NCBI GenBank assembly: GCA_963754645.1
Contig: CAVWGP010000012.1
Coordinates: forward strand, 310,001 to 374,000
From: CAVWGP01 sp963754645
Lineage (GTDB): Bacteria > Pseudomonadota > Alphaproteobacteria > Bin65
DNA length: 64,000 nucleotides
Reading direction: 5' to 3'
Notes under the pieces: generated by a model
Database searches by the model: none
Seen by the model: the letters and a program-made list of their open reading frames with translations, nothing else
What the model was told of the DNA's origin: nothing
In this document: in pieces, positions 36,020 through 45,561 of the stretch
How the letters are laid out: the number at the start of each line of letters is the position of its first letter
Position numbering within the stretch: position 1 is the first letter of the stretch
Translations under genes and position numbers: made by a program

Positions 36020-37603
36020 TTACATGCAGGCCAGGAGAACTTTATCGAGACCGAAATATTCCGCCCGCTCGGTGAAGCGCGGCCGCAAACCCGTGGATTT
36101 GAACTCGCCGATGAGCCCGCCGTTCTTGTCCACGCCCGTGAAGGCGTAGGTGAAAAGGTCCTGGGTTGTGATGATATCGCCTTCGCAGCCGACGATTTCG
36201 GTGACATAGGTGAGGCGTCGCACGCCGTCGCGCATGCGCTGAATTTGCACGATCATGTTGACCGCCGACGCGATTTGCTGGCGCAGCGCGGACGCGGGAA
36301 TTTCGACGCCGGCCAGGCCGATCAGGTTTTCGAGGCGGCTGATGGCCTCGCGCGGCCGGTTGGCGTGGATGGTGCCGAGCGAGCCGTCATGGCCCGTGTT
36401 CATGGCTTGCAGCATGTCCATGGCTTCGGCGCTGCGGATTTCGCCGACGATGATCCGGTCCGGGCGCATACGCAGGCAGTTTTTGACCAGGTCGCGGATC
36501 GTGACCTCGCCGTGGCCTTCCATGTTGGCGGGCCGCGTCTCGAGCCGGACCACGTGCGGCTGCTGAAGTTGCAACTCGGCCGCGTCCTCGACCGTCACAA
36601 TACGCTCGGCGGGGTCGATGAGCTGTGACAGCGCGTTGAGCAACGTCGTCTTACCCGAGCCGGTACCGCCGGATATCAGAATATTCAGCCGGCACCGCGA
36701 CGCGATCTTGAGCACCGTCGCCATGTCGGCGGAGACGTTCTTCTGCGACACCATGATGTCGAGCGTGATCTTCTTCTTCGAGAACTTACGGATCGAGATG
36801 CTCGGTCCGTCGATCGCCAGCGGCGGAATGATGATGTTGACGCGGCTGCCGTCGGGCAGGCGGGCATCGACCATGGGGCTCGATTCGTCGATGCGGCGTC
36901 CCATCCGCGTCACAATTCGGGTTGCGATGTTCATGACATGGGCGTCGTCGCGGAATTTGACGTCGGAAAGCTCCAGCTTGCCGCGCCGCTCGACCCAGAC
37001 CATGGCCGAGCTGTTGACCATGATGTCGTTTATTGTTTCGTCGGCGAGCAGCGGTTCGAGCGGACCAAAGCCCAACATATCGTTGAGCATCATGGTCACG
37101 AGATCTTTTTGCTCCGACAGGTTCAGCCGGATTTGCTGCTCGGCGAGAATTTCCCGGGCGATGTCCGAAATCTGCCGCTCGAGCTCGGCGCGCGGCAGTT
37201 TCCACGCGGCGCCGATATCGATGCGTTCCAGGAGGACCGGTTGAACCTTGTTCTTGGCGGCAACGACCGCCTCTTGAACGGCCGCGGCTGCCCGGCGCTG
37301 CCCCGCCTGGTCAGCGGGCTTGGCGTCATTGGCGCCTTCGGCGCTGGCGGCCAGAAGAGCATCGATGCCGGTTGGCGCGGCGGCGCCTTGCTTGCCGGCT
37401 TGGATGCGGCGTGAAGCTGAATCGCCGACGACACGCGACGCTCCGTCGGAGCCGATGCGTCGCGACGCCGGATCGCCGCTGGAGGGCGTACCGGGAATGA
37501 TCCGCGTCTGCCCAGACCGGTGGCTGTGCTGATTGCCACCTTGCGGCCCAGTGGGCCGCGCGACGATCCGCGATATTTCGTCTGGGCTACGGCGCCCGAA
37601 CAT
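36020..37603 (-). CDS. cpaF: Tad pilus secretion ATPase CpaF/TadA
   Basis: 527 residues of the GspE/PilT superfamily. A variable N-terminal region (~110 residues, Gly/Ala/Pro-rich) precedes the N-domain with GFGPLEPLLADETINDIMVN near 175. Walker A is GGTGSGKTTLLNAL near residue 315, then the Asp box VTVEDAAELQLQQPHVVRLETRP, Walker B region MRPDRIIVGEIRSAEAMDMLQAMNTGHDGSLGTIHANRPREAISRLENLI with the His box. It powers Flp pilin polymerisation. Located between cpaE and tadB. Confidence 0.95.
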   Translation of the reverse strand: MFGRRSPDEISRIVARPTGPQGGNQHSHRSGQTRIIPGTPSSGDPASRRIGSDGASRVVGDSASRRIQAGKQGAAAPTGIDALLAASAEGANDAKPADQAGQRRAAAAVQEAVVAAKNKVQPVLLERIDIGAAWKLPRAELERQISDIAREILAEQQIRLNLSEQKDLVTMMLNDMLGFGPLEPLLADETINDIMVNSSAMVWVERRGKLELSDVKFRDDAHVMNIATRIVTRMGRRIDESSPMVDARLPDGSRVNIIIPPLAIDGPSISIRKFSKKKITLDIMVSQKNVSADMATVLKIASRCRLNILISGGTGSGKTTLLNALSQLIDPAERIVTVEDAAELQLQQPHVVRLETRPANMEGHGEVTIRDLVKNCLRMRPDRIIVGEIRSAEAMDMLQAMNTGHDGSLGTIHANRPREAISRLENLIGLAGVEIPASALRQQIASAVNMIVQIQRMRDGVRRLTYVTEIVGCEGDIITTQDLFTYAFTGVDKNGGLIGEFKSTGLRPRFTERAEYFGLDKVLLACM

Positions 37604-37626
37604 ATCTCAATCTCCCCGATTTATTG

Positions 37627-39876
37627 CTATTTGTCGCGCCGCCGGCGCCAGAAGGACTGCTTGGTGGACCGAGCTACCTCCGCGCTTGTGTCACTGAATA
37701 TATTGTTGCAGATGTTCCTTATCGTATCGGCCAGTTTCGAGCTCGACGCGACGTTGACGACCGGCCGCGCCGCCTGCTGCGCCGCCATCAGGGCCTTGCT
37801 GTCGTGCGGCAGCACGAAATCGACTTTCGTCTTGATCACCGCCTCGAATTCCTTGCGATCGATCTTCGCGGCTCCGTCGCTGCCCGCGCCGCTCAGAACG
37901 AGCTTGATTTTCGAGCCGTCGATCGAGCCCTTGGCGGCCGCGATGAGCCGGCTCGTGTCGCGAATGCCGACAAGCGAAAGGTCCGAAAGAATCAGGACAT
38001 AGTGGGCGAGCGCGAGAACGTTCCAGTTCGAAGAAATCACGCTGCGCGGCAGGTCCACGACGATCGCATCGTAGTGATGCGTCAGCTCGGAAATCAGTTT
38101 GCCTAGCGATTCCGGATGAAAGCCGATGGTCTCGGCAACGCCCTCTTCGCCCGCGAGGATGAAGAGGTTTTCGCTGACTTTGACCGTCATGCTGTTGAGG
38201 AACATGCTGTCGAGACGGTCGGGCGATTCAAGCACTTCACGCAAGCCCTGGCCGGGTTGGGTGTCAAGCGCAAGCGCGATGCTGCCATATTGCAGATCGA
38301 GATCGACCAACACCACGCGTTTGCCGCGGTTGACGAGCTCGCCGCCGATGCTGATCGAAAGCGTGCTCGATCCGGCGCCGCCGCGCGCGCCGACGACGAA
38401 CAGAACCGGCTTTGTCTGATCGGCCGCCTGCTCCGCCTCGCCCGAGACCGAATTCAAAATGGTTGCCGTCAGTGCCTCGGCGACCAATGGCTTGACGACG
38501 TATTCGCTGACGCCCGCGCCCTTGAGCGAGCGGTACAGACTTACGTCATTCGCTTCGCCGACGACGACCACCGACGTTCCCGGCGCGCAGACTTCGGCAA
38601 GCGAGTCGAGAAGCGGCAGCGGCTCCGCCATACCGGATATGTCGACGATGAGCAATTTCGGCGAGATGATGTCCCGCAGCATGGTCACCGCGGTTTCGAG
38701 GTTGCCGGGCAGCACGCGACCCTCGGTTCCGTAAGGTGCAATCAACGACGTGACCAAGGACGCCGACGTTTCATCCGTCAGGAACGCCATCAAGTCGATG
38801 TTGCGCGGCAACGGCTCAACATTCGGCAATGCCGCCACGGATGCGAAATCCGCCACCGGCAGATCCATGGGCATGGCCTGGGCTGGCTTGCCGGAATGGC
38901 TATCCTGCATCGTATTCACGGGCGCATAGGACTGCAGAACCCGGCGAGAAATGGGATCCGAACCGGCCGCGGGCGCCATCTGGGCAAGAGGGACAGGCGC
39001 CAGTCGCGCCGGTGCGGGGGCCGGCGCGTGCGCGACAGGTTCCTGATTCGACACATTCTGAATGAGAGAATCCAAATCGCCGGCGGCCATCGCGGAGGCC
39101 GGCGGCTGAGCGCTGACTGCACGGCCGGCCCTTGCCCGAACAGGCGCCGGCGCTGGAGCGGGAGCCGGCGCCAGAGTTGGTGCCGGCGCCGGTGCGGCAA
39201 CGGAGCGTTGGCTCGTTTCGCGCGCTGGCTGGTTGGATACGATTCGGACGCCGCTTCTCGCGGCAGTTGACGCGGCGGCGCGCGGTGCCGGTGCTGGCGC
39301 TGGTGCCAGCTTTGGCCGGGCGACATAGTTCGACACGATTTCGACAGGCTCGTCATTCTCGGGCGAGGTCTCGGCAACCGCCGCATTGCCGGCGTCTGCG
39401 GAGAATTCACCGTCGAATCGGCCGGTCGGATCGGCCCGGCGAATCGCCTCAAGCAAATGATCGTGGTTCACCGGCTTGACAAGATAGTGCGCAACGCCCA
39501 TCGCCTGCAGCTCGTGATGGAGCATTGGGTCGTCCGAATCGCCCACCAGTACAACGCCGGTTCCGGCCGGGCAGGTCTGCGCGATCTGCTCCAAATGGCC
39601 GATCGGGTCATCCGCGCCCGAAATATCGAGAACCAACAACGGCGGGCATTCGGCCTCTCCAGCGATGATTTCCGCTGCCAGATTGAGGTCGCCAACCCGC
39701 ACCAAGCAGCCCCCGACGGTTTCGAAAATCGCAGCCAACAACTCGGCGCTGGCCGTGTCGTTGACCACGGCCAGGGCGTTCAGCGGCTCCTCGACTTCCG
39801 CGGCAACTGGTGCCGCGGAGCCGGCTAGAGTGCCTGTTGCAACTTTTGGACGCAAACGTTCCACAGTACTACCCAT
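37627..39876 (-). CDS. cpaE: CpaE/TadZ-type localisation ATPase with two receiver-like domains
   Basis: 749 residues, much longer than usual CpaE (about 400-600). Receiver-like domain 1 (about 30-150) has LLVLDISGADDPIGHLEQI and HYLVKPVNHDHL. A Pro/Ala-rich linker (about 190-300) follows. Receiver-like domain 2 (about 355-475) has LLIVDISGMAEPLPLLDSL and EYVVKPLVAEAL. The ParA/MinD-like ATPase (from about 485) has the deviant Walker A VVGARGGAGSSTLSISIG and LVDLDLQYGSIALALD, DAIVVDLPRSV. CpaE/TadZ positions the pilus apparatus at the pole. The repeated ISG...P...L and VKP motifs point to internal duplication. Confidence 0.9.
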   Translation of the reverse strand: MGSTVERLRPKVATGTLAGSAAPVAAEVEEPLNALAVVNDTASAELLAAIFETVGGCLVRVGDLNLAAEIIAGEAECPPLLVLDISGADDPIGHLEQIAQTCPAGTGVVLVGDSDDPMLHHELQAMGVAHYLVKPVNHDHLLEAIRRADPTGRFDGEFSADAGNAAVAETSPENDEPVEIVSNYVARPKLAPAPAPAPRAAASTAARSGVRIVSNQPARETSQRSVAAPAPAPTLAPAPAPAPAPVRARAGRAVSAQPPASAMAAGDLDSLIQNVSNQEPVAHAPAPAPARLAPVPLAQMAPAAGSDPISRRVLQSYAPVNTMQDSHSGKPAQAMPMDLPVADFASVAALPNVEPLPRNIDLMAFLTDETSASLVTSLIAPYGTEGRVLPGNLETAVTMLRDIISPKLLIVDISGMAEPLPLLDSLAEVCAPGTSVVVVGEANDVSLYRSLKGAGVSEYVVKPLVAEALTATILNSVSGEAEQAADQTKPVLFVVGARGGAGSSTLSISIGGELVNRGKRVVLVDLDLQYGSIALALDTQPGQGLREVLESPDRLDSMFLNSMTVKVSENLFILAGEEGVAETIGFHPESLGKLISELTHHYDAIVVDLPRSVISSNWNVLALAHYVLILSDLSLVGIRDTSRLIAAAKGSIDGSKIKLVLSGAGSDGAAKIDRKEFEAVIKTKVDFVLPHDSKALMAAQQAARPVVNVASSSKLADTIRNICNNIFSDTSAEVARSTKQSFWRRRRDK

Positions 39877-39907
39877 CTAGCCAATTGAAGCAGCGGCAAC
39901 AGGCAAC

Positions 39908-40646
39908 TTACTTGCCCGCTGACGAAACCGTTCCGACGCCTGGGAACACAATTTTCGGATCGAGCTTTCCGTCGCGAAGGTCGCGGACACCCTTATCGTA
40001 GACCGCGCCTTCGCCCGAGCCGAGCGGACGGCCGCCTTCGAGATCGCGCGGCCGGTCGAGCGACGCGGCCAGGGTCGATGCAGTTATACAACCAAAGCGC
40101 GGGCGATACTCATCCATCGTCGCGGTCGACATCAGGCGATGCCATTCCGGGCAACCGGGCACGGACGCCAGCGTGCGGCTGATGGTAACGGTCGCCGTGT
40201 CTGGGGCGCCGGGATGTCCGGCAAGATTGCGCTCGACAACGAGGCCATGCCGCCGCAGCAACGCGGCGACCGAGGCGTTCCGGCGCGCAGCCAACGCCGC
40301 GCCGCCGGGCGATGCCGGGCTGGTCGAGACAACGGCGACATCGCCCGGACGCGCGCCTGAACGCGCTACCAAGGCGGACACCGAGTCGCGCGAAGTCCGA
40401 GGTCAGGACCGCGGAACGCGGGCGAAACGGTATCATGTCGCTCACGTCGGAGCGTCTCACGACGATCGCCAATCGATCCGGCGGATAGGCGCGGGCGGGG
40501 ATGCCCATCACCTCCTGATCGACGTAACGATCAACCCGCTCGACTTCCGGCGGCATGTTTTGGCACGCCGAGAGCGCAACCGTGACGATCCCGAGGGTCA
40601 AAATCCTGGCGCCGTGGAAACGGCCCATTGCATTGTTCTTGAACAT
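39908..40646 (-). pseudogene. cpaD: CpaD pilus assembly lipoprotein, frameshifted
   Basis: The ATG at 40646 has GGAG 6 bases upstream and gives a lipoprotein signal ending VALSAC, then NMPPEVERVDRYVDQEVMGIPARAYPPDRLAIVVRRSDVSDMIPFRPRSAVLTSDFA. There the frame changes: the continuation VSALVARSGARPGDVAVVSTSPASPGGAALAARRNASVAALLRRHGLVV...VPGCPEWHRL, ending at 39908, is in another frame. Two missing bases in a CG repeat near 40386-40392 (or one extra) explain it; repaired length about 246 residues. CpaD is an outer-membrane partner of the CpaC secretin. In a complete cluster an isolated lesion here would probably abolish piliation. Confidence 0.8.
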
Positions 40647-40667
40647 CTTACTCTCCATCCCGCGGGT

Positions 40668-42107
40668 TTAGTCGAGTTGAAAGCGGCTAGGCTTGACCGG
40701 CGCGCTGGTGGTCGCGCTCCGCGCCGGCGGCGCATCCGCACGCGGCGGCTGTTCCGGGCGATTGTCCGGCGCCTTCAGATCCGGATTGGGCGTGTCCTTC
40801 AAACCGCCAACGATGTAGGGCGTGACGATGATGACCAACTCGGTCTCGTTGCGCTGGAAGCTTTCCGAGGTGAAGAGCTTGCCCAACACAGGGACATCGC
40901 TCAGCCACGGCACTTTGTTGCTGTTCTTGACGACGTTATTTTGCAGCAAGCCCGCGATGGCGAAGCTTTGTCCGCTAGCGAGTTCGACCATCGTGTCGGC
41001 CCGGCGCGTCGTGATGCCGGGAATGGTGATGGAGCTGGACACGACCGTGCTTGCCGCGAGCTGGCTCACTTCCGGCGCCACGCGCAGGTTGATTCGGTTG
41101 CCCGTGAGAATAGTCGGGGTGAACGCCAGGCTGACGCCGAATTTCTTGAATTCGATCGTCACCACGCCGTCCTGCTGCGCCACCGGGATCGGGAATTCGC
41201 CGCCCGCGAGGAACGCCGCCGATTTGCCCGACATCGTCGAAAGATTCGGCTGGGCCAGGGTTTTCACATAGCCGTCCTGCTCAAGCAGATCGACAAGCGC
41301 CGACAGATCGAAGCCGCCGGCCGAATGACGGCCGTAGATATTGTTGACCGTGTTGGCGTTGACCGAGCGGCGGGTGTTGAAAAGGCCGCTGGTGATCGGC
41401 TGCGGACCGACGATCGAGGATGCGGCAATCAACGGAGCCGCACCGGTCGCCAAGCCGAAAGCAAAAGTGCCCGCGCGCGCCGCCACATCCCAGTTGATGC
41501 CGATCTGGCGCGTCACGTCGCGCTGCATCTCGACGATGCGAACGCGCAGGTTGACGATATTCGGACCTTTGACCGAAATGCTATTGACCAATTCGCTCGG
41601 CTTTTCGACGAAGCGGGCCGCGATATCCATCGCTTGGCTTACTTCTTGCGGGCTTTCCGCATCGCCGGTAAGCACCACGGCGCCGTCGATGGAACGCACA
41701 TTGATGCGATTGCCAGGGATGACGGCGTCGATCGTCCGCTTGAGGCGGCTCAGATTGTGGTTCACGGTGATTCCGGCGTTGATCAGGACCTTGTCCTGAT
41801 CATCGACCGCAATCAGCGTTGTCTCGCCGGCCTTTTTGCCGGTGAGATAGATCAGCGTCGGCGACTTGACCTGAACATCGGCGATGTTCGGGTCGGCGAT
41901 GAACACGGTCTTCACCGGCGAATCGATCCGGATCAGCCTGCCCTTGCTGGTCTCGAGAGCGATATGCCGGCGCGCCGCATCCTGTGCAACGGCGACGTTC
42001 GGCTTGACGACCATGCCCGATCCGGCTCCCAAAAGAATGCCGGCCGCCGCAAGGATCGGCGCGAAGCACCGAGGGCGCACTGCGCCAATTAGCTGGATTG
42101 TCTTCAT
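40668..42107 (-). CDS. cpaC: Tad pilus secretin CpaC/RcpA
   Basis: 479 residues from the ATG at 42107, preceded by GGGGA at 5 bases; further-upstream Met codons lack this. Signal peptide about 1-42. N-terminal pilus-formation domain (HIALETSKGRLIRIDSPVKTVFIADPNIADVQVKSPTLIYLTGKKAGETTLIAVD), BON-like domain (GAVVLTGDAESPQEVSQAMDIAARFV), then the secretin core QPNLSTMSGKSAAFLAGGEFPIPVAQ, VAPEVSQLA, GQSFAIAGLLQNNV and VPVLGKLFTSESFQRNETELVIIVTPYIV. It forms the outer-membrane channel for the Flp pilus. A Pro-rich C-terminal tail follows. Confidence 0.95.
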   Translation of the reverse strand: MKTIQLIGAVRPRCFAPILAAAGILLGAGSGMVVKPNVAVAQDAARRHIALETSKGRLIRIDSPVKTVFIADPNIADVQVKSPTLIYLTGKKAGETTLIAVDDQDKVLINAGITVNHNLSRLKRTIDAVIPGNRINVRSIDGAVVLTGDAESPQEVSQAMDIAARFVEKPSELVNSISVKGPNIVNLRVRIVEMQRDVTRQIGINWDVAARAGTFAFGLATGAAPLIAASSIVGPQPITSGLFNTRRSVNANTVNNIYGRHSAGGFDLSALVDLLEQDGYVKTLAQPNLSTMSGKSAAFLAGGEFPIPVAQQDGVVTIEFKKFGVSLAFTPTILTGNRINLRVAPEVSQLAASTVVSSSITIPGITTRRADTMVELASGQSFAIAGLLQNNVVKNSNKVPWLSDVPVLGKLFTSESFQRNETELVIIVTPYIVGGLKDTPNPDLKAPDNRPEQPPRADAPPARSATTSAPVKPSRFQLD

Positions 42108-42147
42108 GTTCATCCCCATTGTCGAACTCTTGGATTCCGGTTGGACG

Positions 42148-43278
42148 CTACTTCTCGTCGGACTTATCGTCCTTCTTGGAGTCGCTATCCTTCTTGCCTT
42201 CATCGCCCTTCTCGTCGTCGGCGCCCTTGGCCGACCTGGTCTTCGCGACCGTCTCTTTCGTGCCGCGGATGATCGTCACCGAGGCATTGTCGCTTTTGTC
42301 CTGCCTCGTGCCGGACGCGCGGGTCACATCGGCTTCCGTCGAGAAGCTCTTGCCGCGTTCGGCATTGCTCTCGTCGGGAAGCGCCGTCGCCGTGGCGCCT
42401 TCGCGGCGCGTTTCGGCGCAGCTTGGGTTTGAGCTATTGGCCGCGGTCGTATTGGGCACGCTGCCTCGGCTGTCGTCCTTGCCGTCCTTTGCCGACTCGC
42501 TGACGCCTTCGCCGCAAGCCAAGCTCTGCAAGCTCAAGGTCAGCACGCCCATCCTCGCCGCAAGCGCAATCACTTCAGCCTGCTTCGGCGTCAGCTCGAA
42601 CGTCATCGTCTTCGCGATGCGGCCGGTCGCCGAGGCCGTCGCATTGGCCGGCGCGCCGCTGGTGCCCGCCGGCTTCACGCCGCCTTTGCTATCGTTGAGC
42701 ATTTGATCGATGGCGATCACGCGGACGCCCGTCATGATCGTCTCGCCGACATTGGTTCCGTTCACTTTGTGCAGCAACATCACGTCGACACGGTCGCCCG
42801 GGAACACCAAGCCGGCGATGCCGCTTTGCTCGTCGGTCCGGACCGTGATCGCCCGCGTGCCGGGCCGGAGGACCGCCGCGAGAAAGCCGCGCTCGCCCGG
42901 ATGCACGACGATTTCGCGCGACACCGGCTGGCCAACCGCCACGCCTTGACGCGCGACCGTGCCGACGAAATTGCGCATCATCTGCTCGGACTGGTTGGCG
43001 TTGCCAGCGTTGCGCACGACATATTGAGGTGCCACGGCTTGATCGGGCCAGGACTGCCACCGCAGGTCGCCGGCGCTCACGAAATTGCCCGCCGGAATAG
43101 GCCGCGCGGCGACGAGAACAAAGGTGTTCGCCTCGACCGTCGCAGGCTTGACGATTTGCGTCTTTGCCAAGTCGGCCACTCGGGCGCGCTCTTGCTGCAA
43201 CCAGCGATTTACGAAATACACGGTACCGCCCGTCAGCATGATGGCGATAAGCGCGAAAATCAGAACTCCACGTTTCAT
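42148..43278 (-). CDS. cpaB: Flp pilus assembly protein CpaB/RcpC
   Basis: 376 residues. An N-terminal membrane anchor (MKRGVLIFALIAIMLTGGTVYFVNRWL), then a SAF/CpaB domain: VLVAARPIPAGNFVSAGDLRWQSWPDQAVAPQYVV, FVGTVARQGVAVGQPVSREIVVHPGERGFLAAVLRPGTRAITVRTDEQSGIAGLVFPGDRVDVMLLH. The C-terminal ~120 residues are an unusual charged Lys/Asp/Ser-rich low-complexity tail. CpaB is a periplasmic partner of the secretin. Third gene in the minus-strand run. Confidence 0.93.
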   Translation of the reverse strand: MKRGVLIFALIAIMLTGGTVYFVNRWLQQERARVADLAKTQIVKPATVEANTFVLVAARPIPAGNFVSAGDLRWQSWPDQAVAPQYVVRNAGNANQSEQMMRNFVGTVARQGVAVGQPVSREIVVHPGERGFLAAVLRPGTRAITVRTDEQSGIAGLVFPGDRVDVMLLHKVNGTNVGETIMTGVRVIAIDQMLNDSKGGVKPAGTSGAPANATASATGRIAKTMTFELTPKQAEVIALAARMGVLTLSLQSLACGEGVSESAKDGKDDSRGSVPNTTAANSSNPSCAETRREGATATALPDESNAERGKSFSTEADVTRASGTRQDKSDNASVTIIRGTKETVAKTRSAKGADDEKGDEGKKDSDSKKDDKSDEK

Positions 43279-43314
43279 TGGGTCACCTGTGTTTCCTAGT
43301 GAATTTCATTGACG

Positions 43315-43893
43315 CTACCGGAGCGCAGTAAAGACGGCGTTAACTGAGGTAACAATTCCACCTGCGGCAATCGCCACCCCATAGGGCAGTTGCAGCTTCA
43401 GGAACTTTATGTGACGCAGGTTTCTGAGCACTTGACGGACGCGTCCCAATCCGCTGGGCGTCATGGTTCCCGCTATGGCGGCCGCTCCGCCTTCGGGAGC
43501 GCTCGCCTGGCGGGTGTAGGCGATCGATGCCTTCAAACAGATCACAAACGCCAGCAATACGGTTGCCAGCGCAAAGGCAACGATGAAAATGCTGAACTGA
43601 GTGGCCCCGACCCACAGCAGCACCACGGGCAGCATTTTGACGTCGCCTGCTCCCATCGTTCGCGTCGCATAAAGCACGAACCCAATCACGAAAAATACCG
43701 CCGCCAGGATCAGCGACATCGTCCACGCGACCGGCTGCGGCGCCGCAATCACATAGACAGGATAGAGGACGAGCGCCCCGAGGGTCGCTTGGTTCGGAAT
43801 CAGGTAGCGCCGAAAATCGCTGATCGCCGACCAGAGCAGCAATCCGCAATAGATTGCCAGGGCGGCGAACCAGATGACGTTTTGCTGAAGCAT
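43315..43893 (-). CDS. cpaA: Prepilin peptidase CpaA/TadV
   Basis: 192 residues, A24-type aspartic peptidase with about six helices. The two catalytic Asp are in SAISDFRRYLIPN (D26 region) and TMGAGDVKMLPVVLLW (GxGD motif near residue 85). It cleaves the leader of Flp pilins. It starts the downstream cpaABC... block; a perfect CtrA-type box lies 108 bp upstream of its ATG. Confidence 0.94.
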   Translation of the reverse strand: MLQQNVIWFAALAIYCGLLLWSAISDFRRYLIPNQATLGALVLYPVYVIAAPQPVAWTMSLILAAVFFVIGFVLYATRTMGAGDVKMLPVVLLWVGATQFSIFIVAFALATVLLAFVICLKASIAYTRQASAPEGGAAAIAGTMTPSGLGRVRQVLRNLRHIKFLKLQLPYGVAIAAGGIVTSVNAVFTALR

Positions 43894-44000
43894 GATCGGC
43901 CCACCACAACATATTGCAGCCGGAGAGCCGCAATCGCCATTCGTTGCGCAAGCATCGGAAAACGCTTGCTTTGGCGAAGTCGTAAACTTGCAGATAAAAA

Positions 44001-44015
44001 TTAAATTGCGCTTAA
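44001..44015. promoter_or_regulatory. Perfect CtrA-type box TTAA-N7-TTAA upstream of cpaA
   Basis: TTAA at 44001-44004 and 44012-44015 flank seven bases. CtrA is the cell-cycle response regulator of alphaproteobacteria and controls pilus genes in Caulobacter. Position between flp and cpaA suits control of cpaA onward. Confidence 0.55.
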
Positions 44016-44140
44016 TTTTGGATTGCCGTCGTTACCAAGACCTGTGAGGACAATCATGTTTGGGCCGCATTGAGCTGCCTCCGAAGCTCGATTCCATCCG
44101 CGAACAACGAATGCGAGCCACGGCTATTTTCACAAAACAA

Positions 44141-44168
44141 AAAAGGGCGGCTGTTTGCCGCCCTTTTT
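44141..44168 (-). terminator. Rho-independent terminator of the flp pilin gene
   Basis: A 7-bp stem GGGCGGC/GCCGCCC with a 5-base loop, flanked by A4+ on one side and TTTTT on the other, so it can act in both directions. Lies 67 bp after the pilin stop on the minus strand. Confidence 0.85.
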
Positions 44169-44234
44169 GTCTTGCCACTATCCGTGTCTGGAACCGCCGA
44201 AAGAAGGGCTCCGGTTCGGATGGGTATTCGTCGT

Positions 44235-44402
44235 TTACGGCGTGGCGCTGTTGAGCGCGGTGCCGACCGTGGCGAACACGCCGTTGAGCTCAGTGCCGAC
44301 GATTTGCAGCGTGACGATACACGCGACCGAGATGAGGGCCGCGATCAGGCCGTATTCGATGGCCGTTGCGCCGCTTTCGTCCTTCAGGAATTTCCGGATC
44401 AT
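44235..44402 (-). CDS. flp: Flp-type major pilin (copy 1)
   Basis: 55 residues starting MIRKFLKDESGATAIEYGLIAALISVACIVTLQIVGTELNGVF. The G/ATAIEYGLIAAL motif is the Flp prepilin cleavage and assembly site: cleavage by CpaA after Gly exposes the Glu-Tyr helix. GGAGGAG lies 7 bases before the ATG. It is followed by a strong terminator, consistent with high-level expression of a short pilin transcript. Confidence 0.95.
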   Translation of the reverse strand: MIRKFLKDESGATAIEYGLIAALISVACIVTLQIVGTELNGVFATVGTALNSATP

Positions 44403-45149
44403 GCTGGATCTCCTCCGAGTTCTCACGCAGGCCACCATGGCTGCGCGACGTGTCCTTTTTCCAACAAATTTATTGAGAATTCGTAAAATTGCCTCATTTG
44501 TGCCGCGCATTCCGGCGAGCAAAACACGCAAAAATGGTTTCCACGAATTAACCGAATAATTGGGGCAAGAAAATCGGGATTGGCAGATTGGCCGCGGACG
44601 GCCGGCAATGCTTCGAAGCACTGAGCTCGAACAAGATGGACAAGACCGGTCAATCAAATGTGGCGTGGCGATTCTGGCGCATCCACCCCGACATCGACCA
44701 CCAATAAAATGGATTCTATGTTGTACTTCGTTTCGATGTCGGCCGTAGCGGCCAAGCGGCCCAAACAACGTGGCGCGCTCATGTTCGGTCTACTTCGCGT
44801 TTGAGGGCAGGAGCGATTTGGCCGTTGGCCCAACGATCCAGCTGCGGGTCTGTGAGGCGGACTTCGAGACATCCGCCGGTATGACGTTCCCACCCATCGA
44901 TCGACGAAATCCTTCGAGACTGCAACGCGCTGATGGGGCGGCGCGGCAACCGCGCCGAAGCAGTCCGGGATCTATTGGCAAAGCCTCGGACTGCCTTGTT
45001 GCGCTCCCCGATACCTTGCGTGCCCGAGTGAACACAGACAGATCAGAGGATCGGCGCGCCCTCTTGAAAAGCGGCGAAGAAAACGCGTTGGCGGCTGCGT
45101 TGGACCACGCTCCAACGCGGGAACTTCAGGACCTAAAGCGGGATTTGTC
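44403..45149. other. 747-bp stretch between two pilin genes, no supported gene
   Basis: It contains the promoter region of flp copy 1 (AT-rich near 44460-44570). Short open frames in both strands at 44770-45189 and 44790-45035 have no recognisable family, weak starts and no clear ribosome sites. Decayed sequence or an unrecognised small gene are both possible. Confidence 0.4.
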
Positions 45150-45320
45150 CTACGGAGTCAAAGAATTCGACAGCGCCGATCCAATATAACCGTACATGCC
45201 GTTCATGTCTTGCGCCAATTGATTGACGGCAACCATGATTGCCAGGAAAACCAGCGCAATGATGAGGCCGTATTCGACCGCCGTCGCGCCCCGCTCGCAC
45301 TTCAAGAAACTCCGCAACAT
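45150..45320 (-). CDS. flp: Flp-type pilin (copy 2)
   Basis: 56 residues starting MLRSFLKCERGATAVEYGLIIALVFLAIMVAVNQLAQDMNGMYGYIGSAL. The RGATAVEYGLI cleavage motif is intact. AGGAG lies 8 bases upstream of the ATG. It differs from copy 1 in the C-terminal half and has a Cys just before the cleavage site. It could be a second major or a minor pilin. An AT-rich region upstream (45321-45561) contains a TTAACCA half-site. Confidence 0.93.
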   Translation of the reverse strand: MLRSFLKCERGATAVEYGLIIALVFLAIMVAVNQLAQDMNGMYGYIGSALSNSLTP

Positions 45321-45561
45321 CGCCGTGCTCCTTTCAAATGCGGCACACAAGGCCCGCGAACGCCATACTTTTGCCACACAGATATTAAGAGTTCGTTGCT
45401 CGATCTTGTTTTCATGAGTTTATTCGATCCCACCTCGCTTGGCGTGCCAAATGATTCGACCATGGCGGATGAAATCGTTCATTAACCAAAATTAGAGCAA
45501 TTCGAAGGAAATTCCCCCTTTTCGGGATTGCGCTAGGCGCCCCTGACATTGGGAGCTTCGA

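Noticed and set aside
44770..45189. Plus-strand open frame between the pilin genes
   Set aside because: No domain, poor start context and the 3' end runs antisense into flp copy 2.
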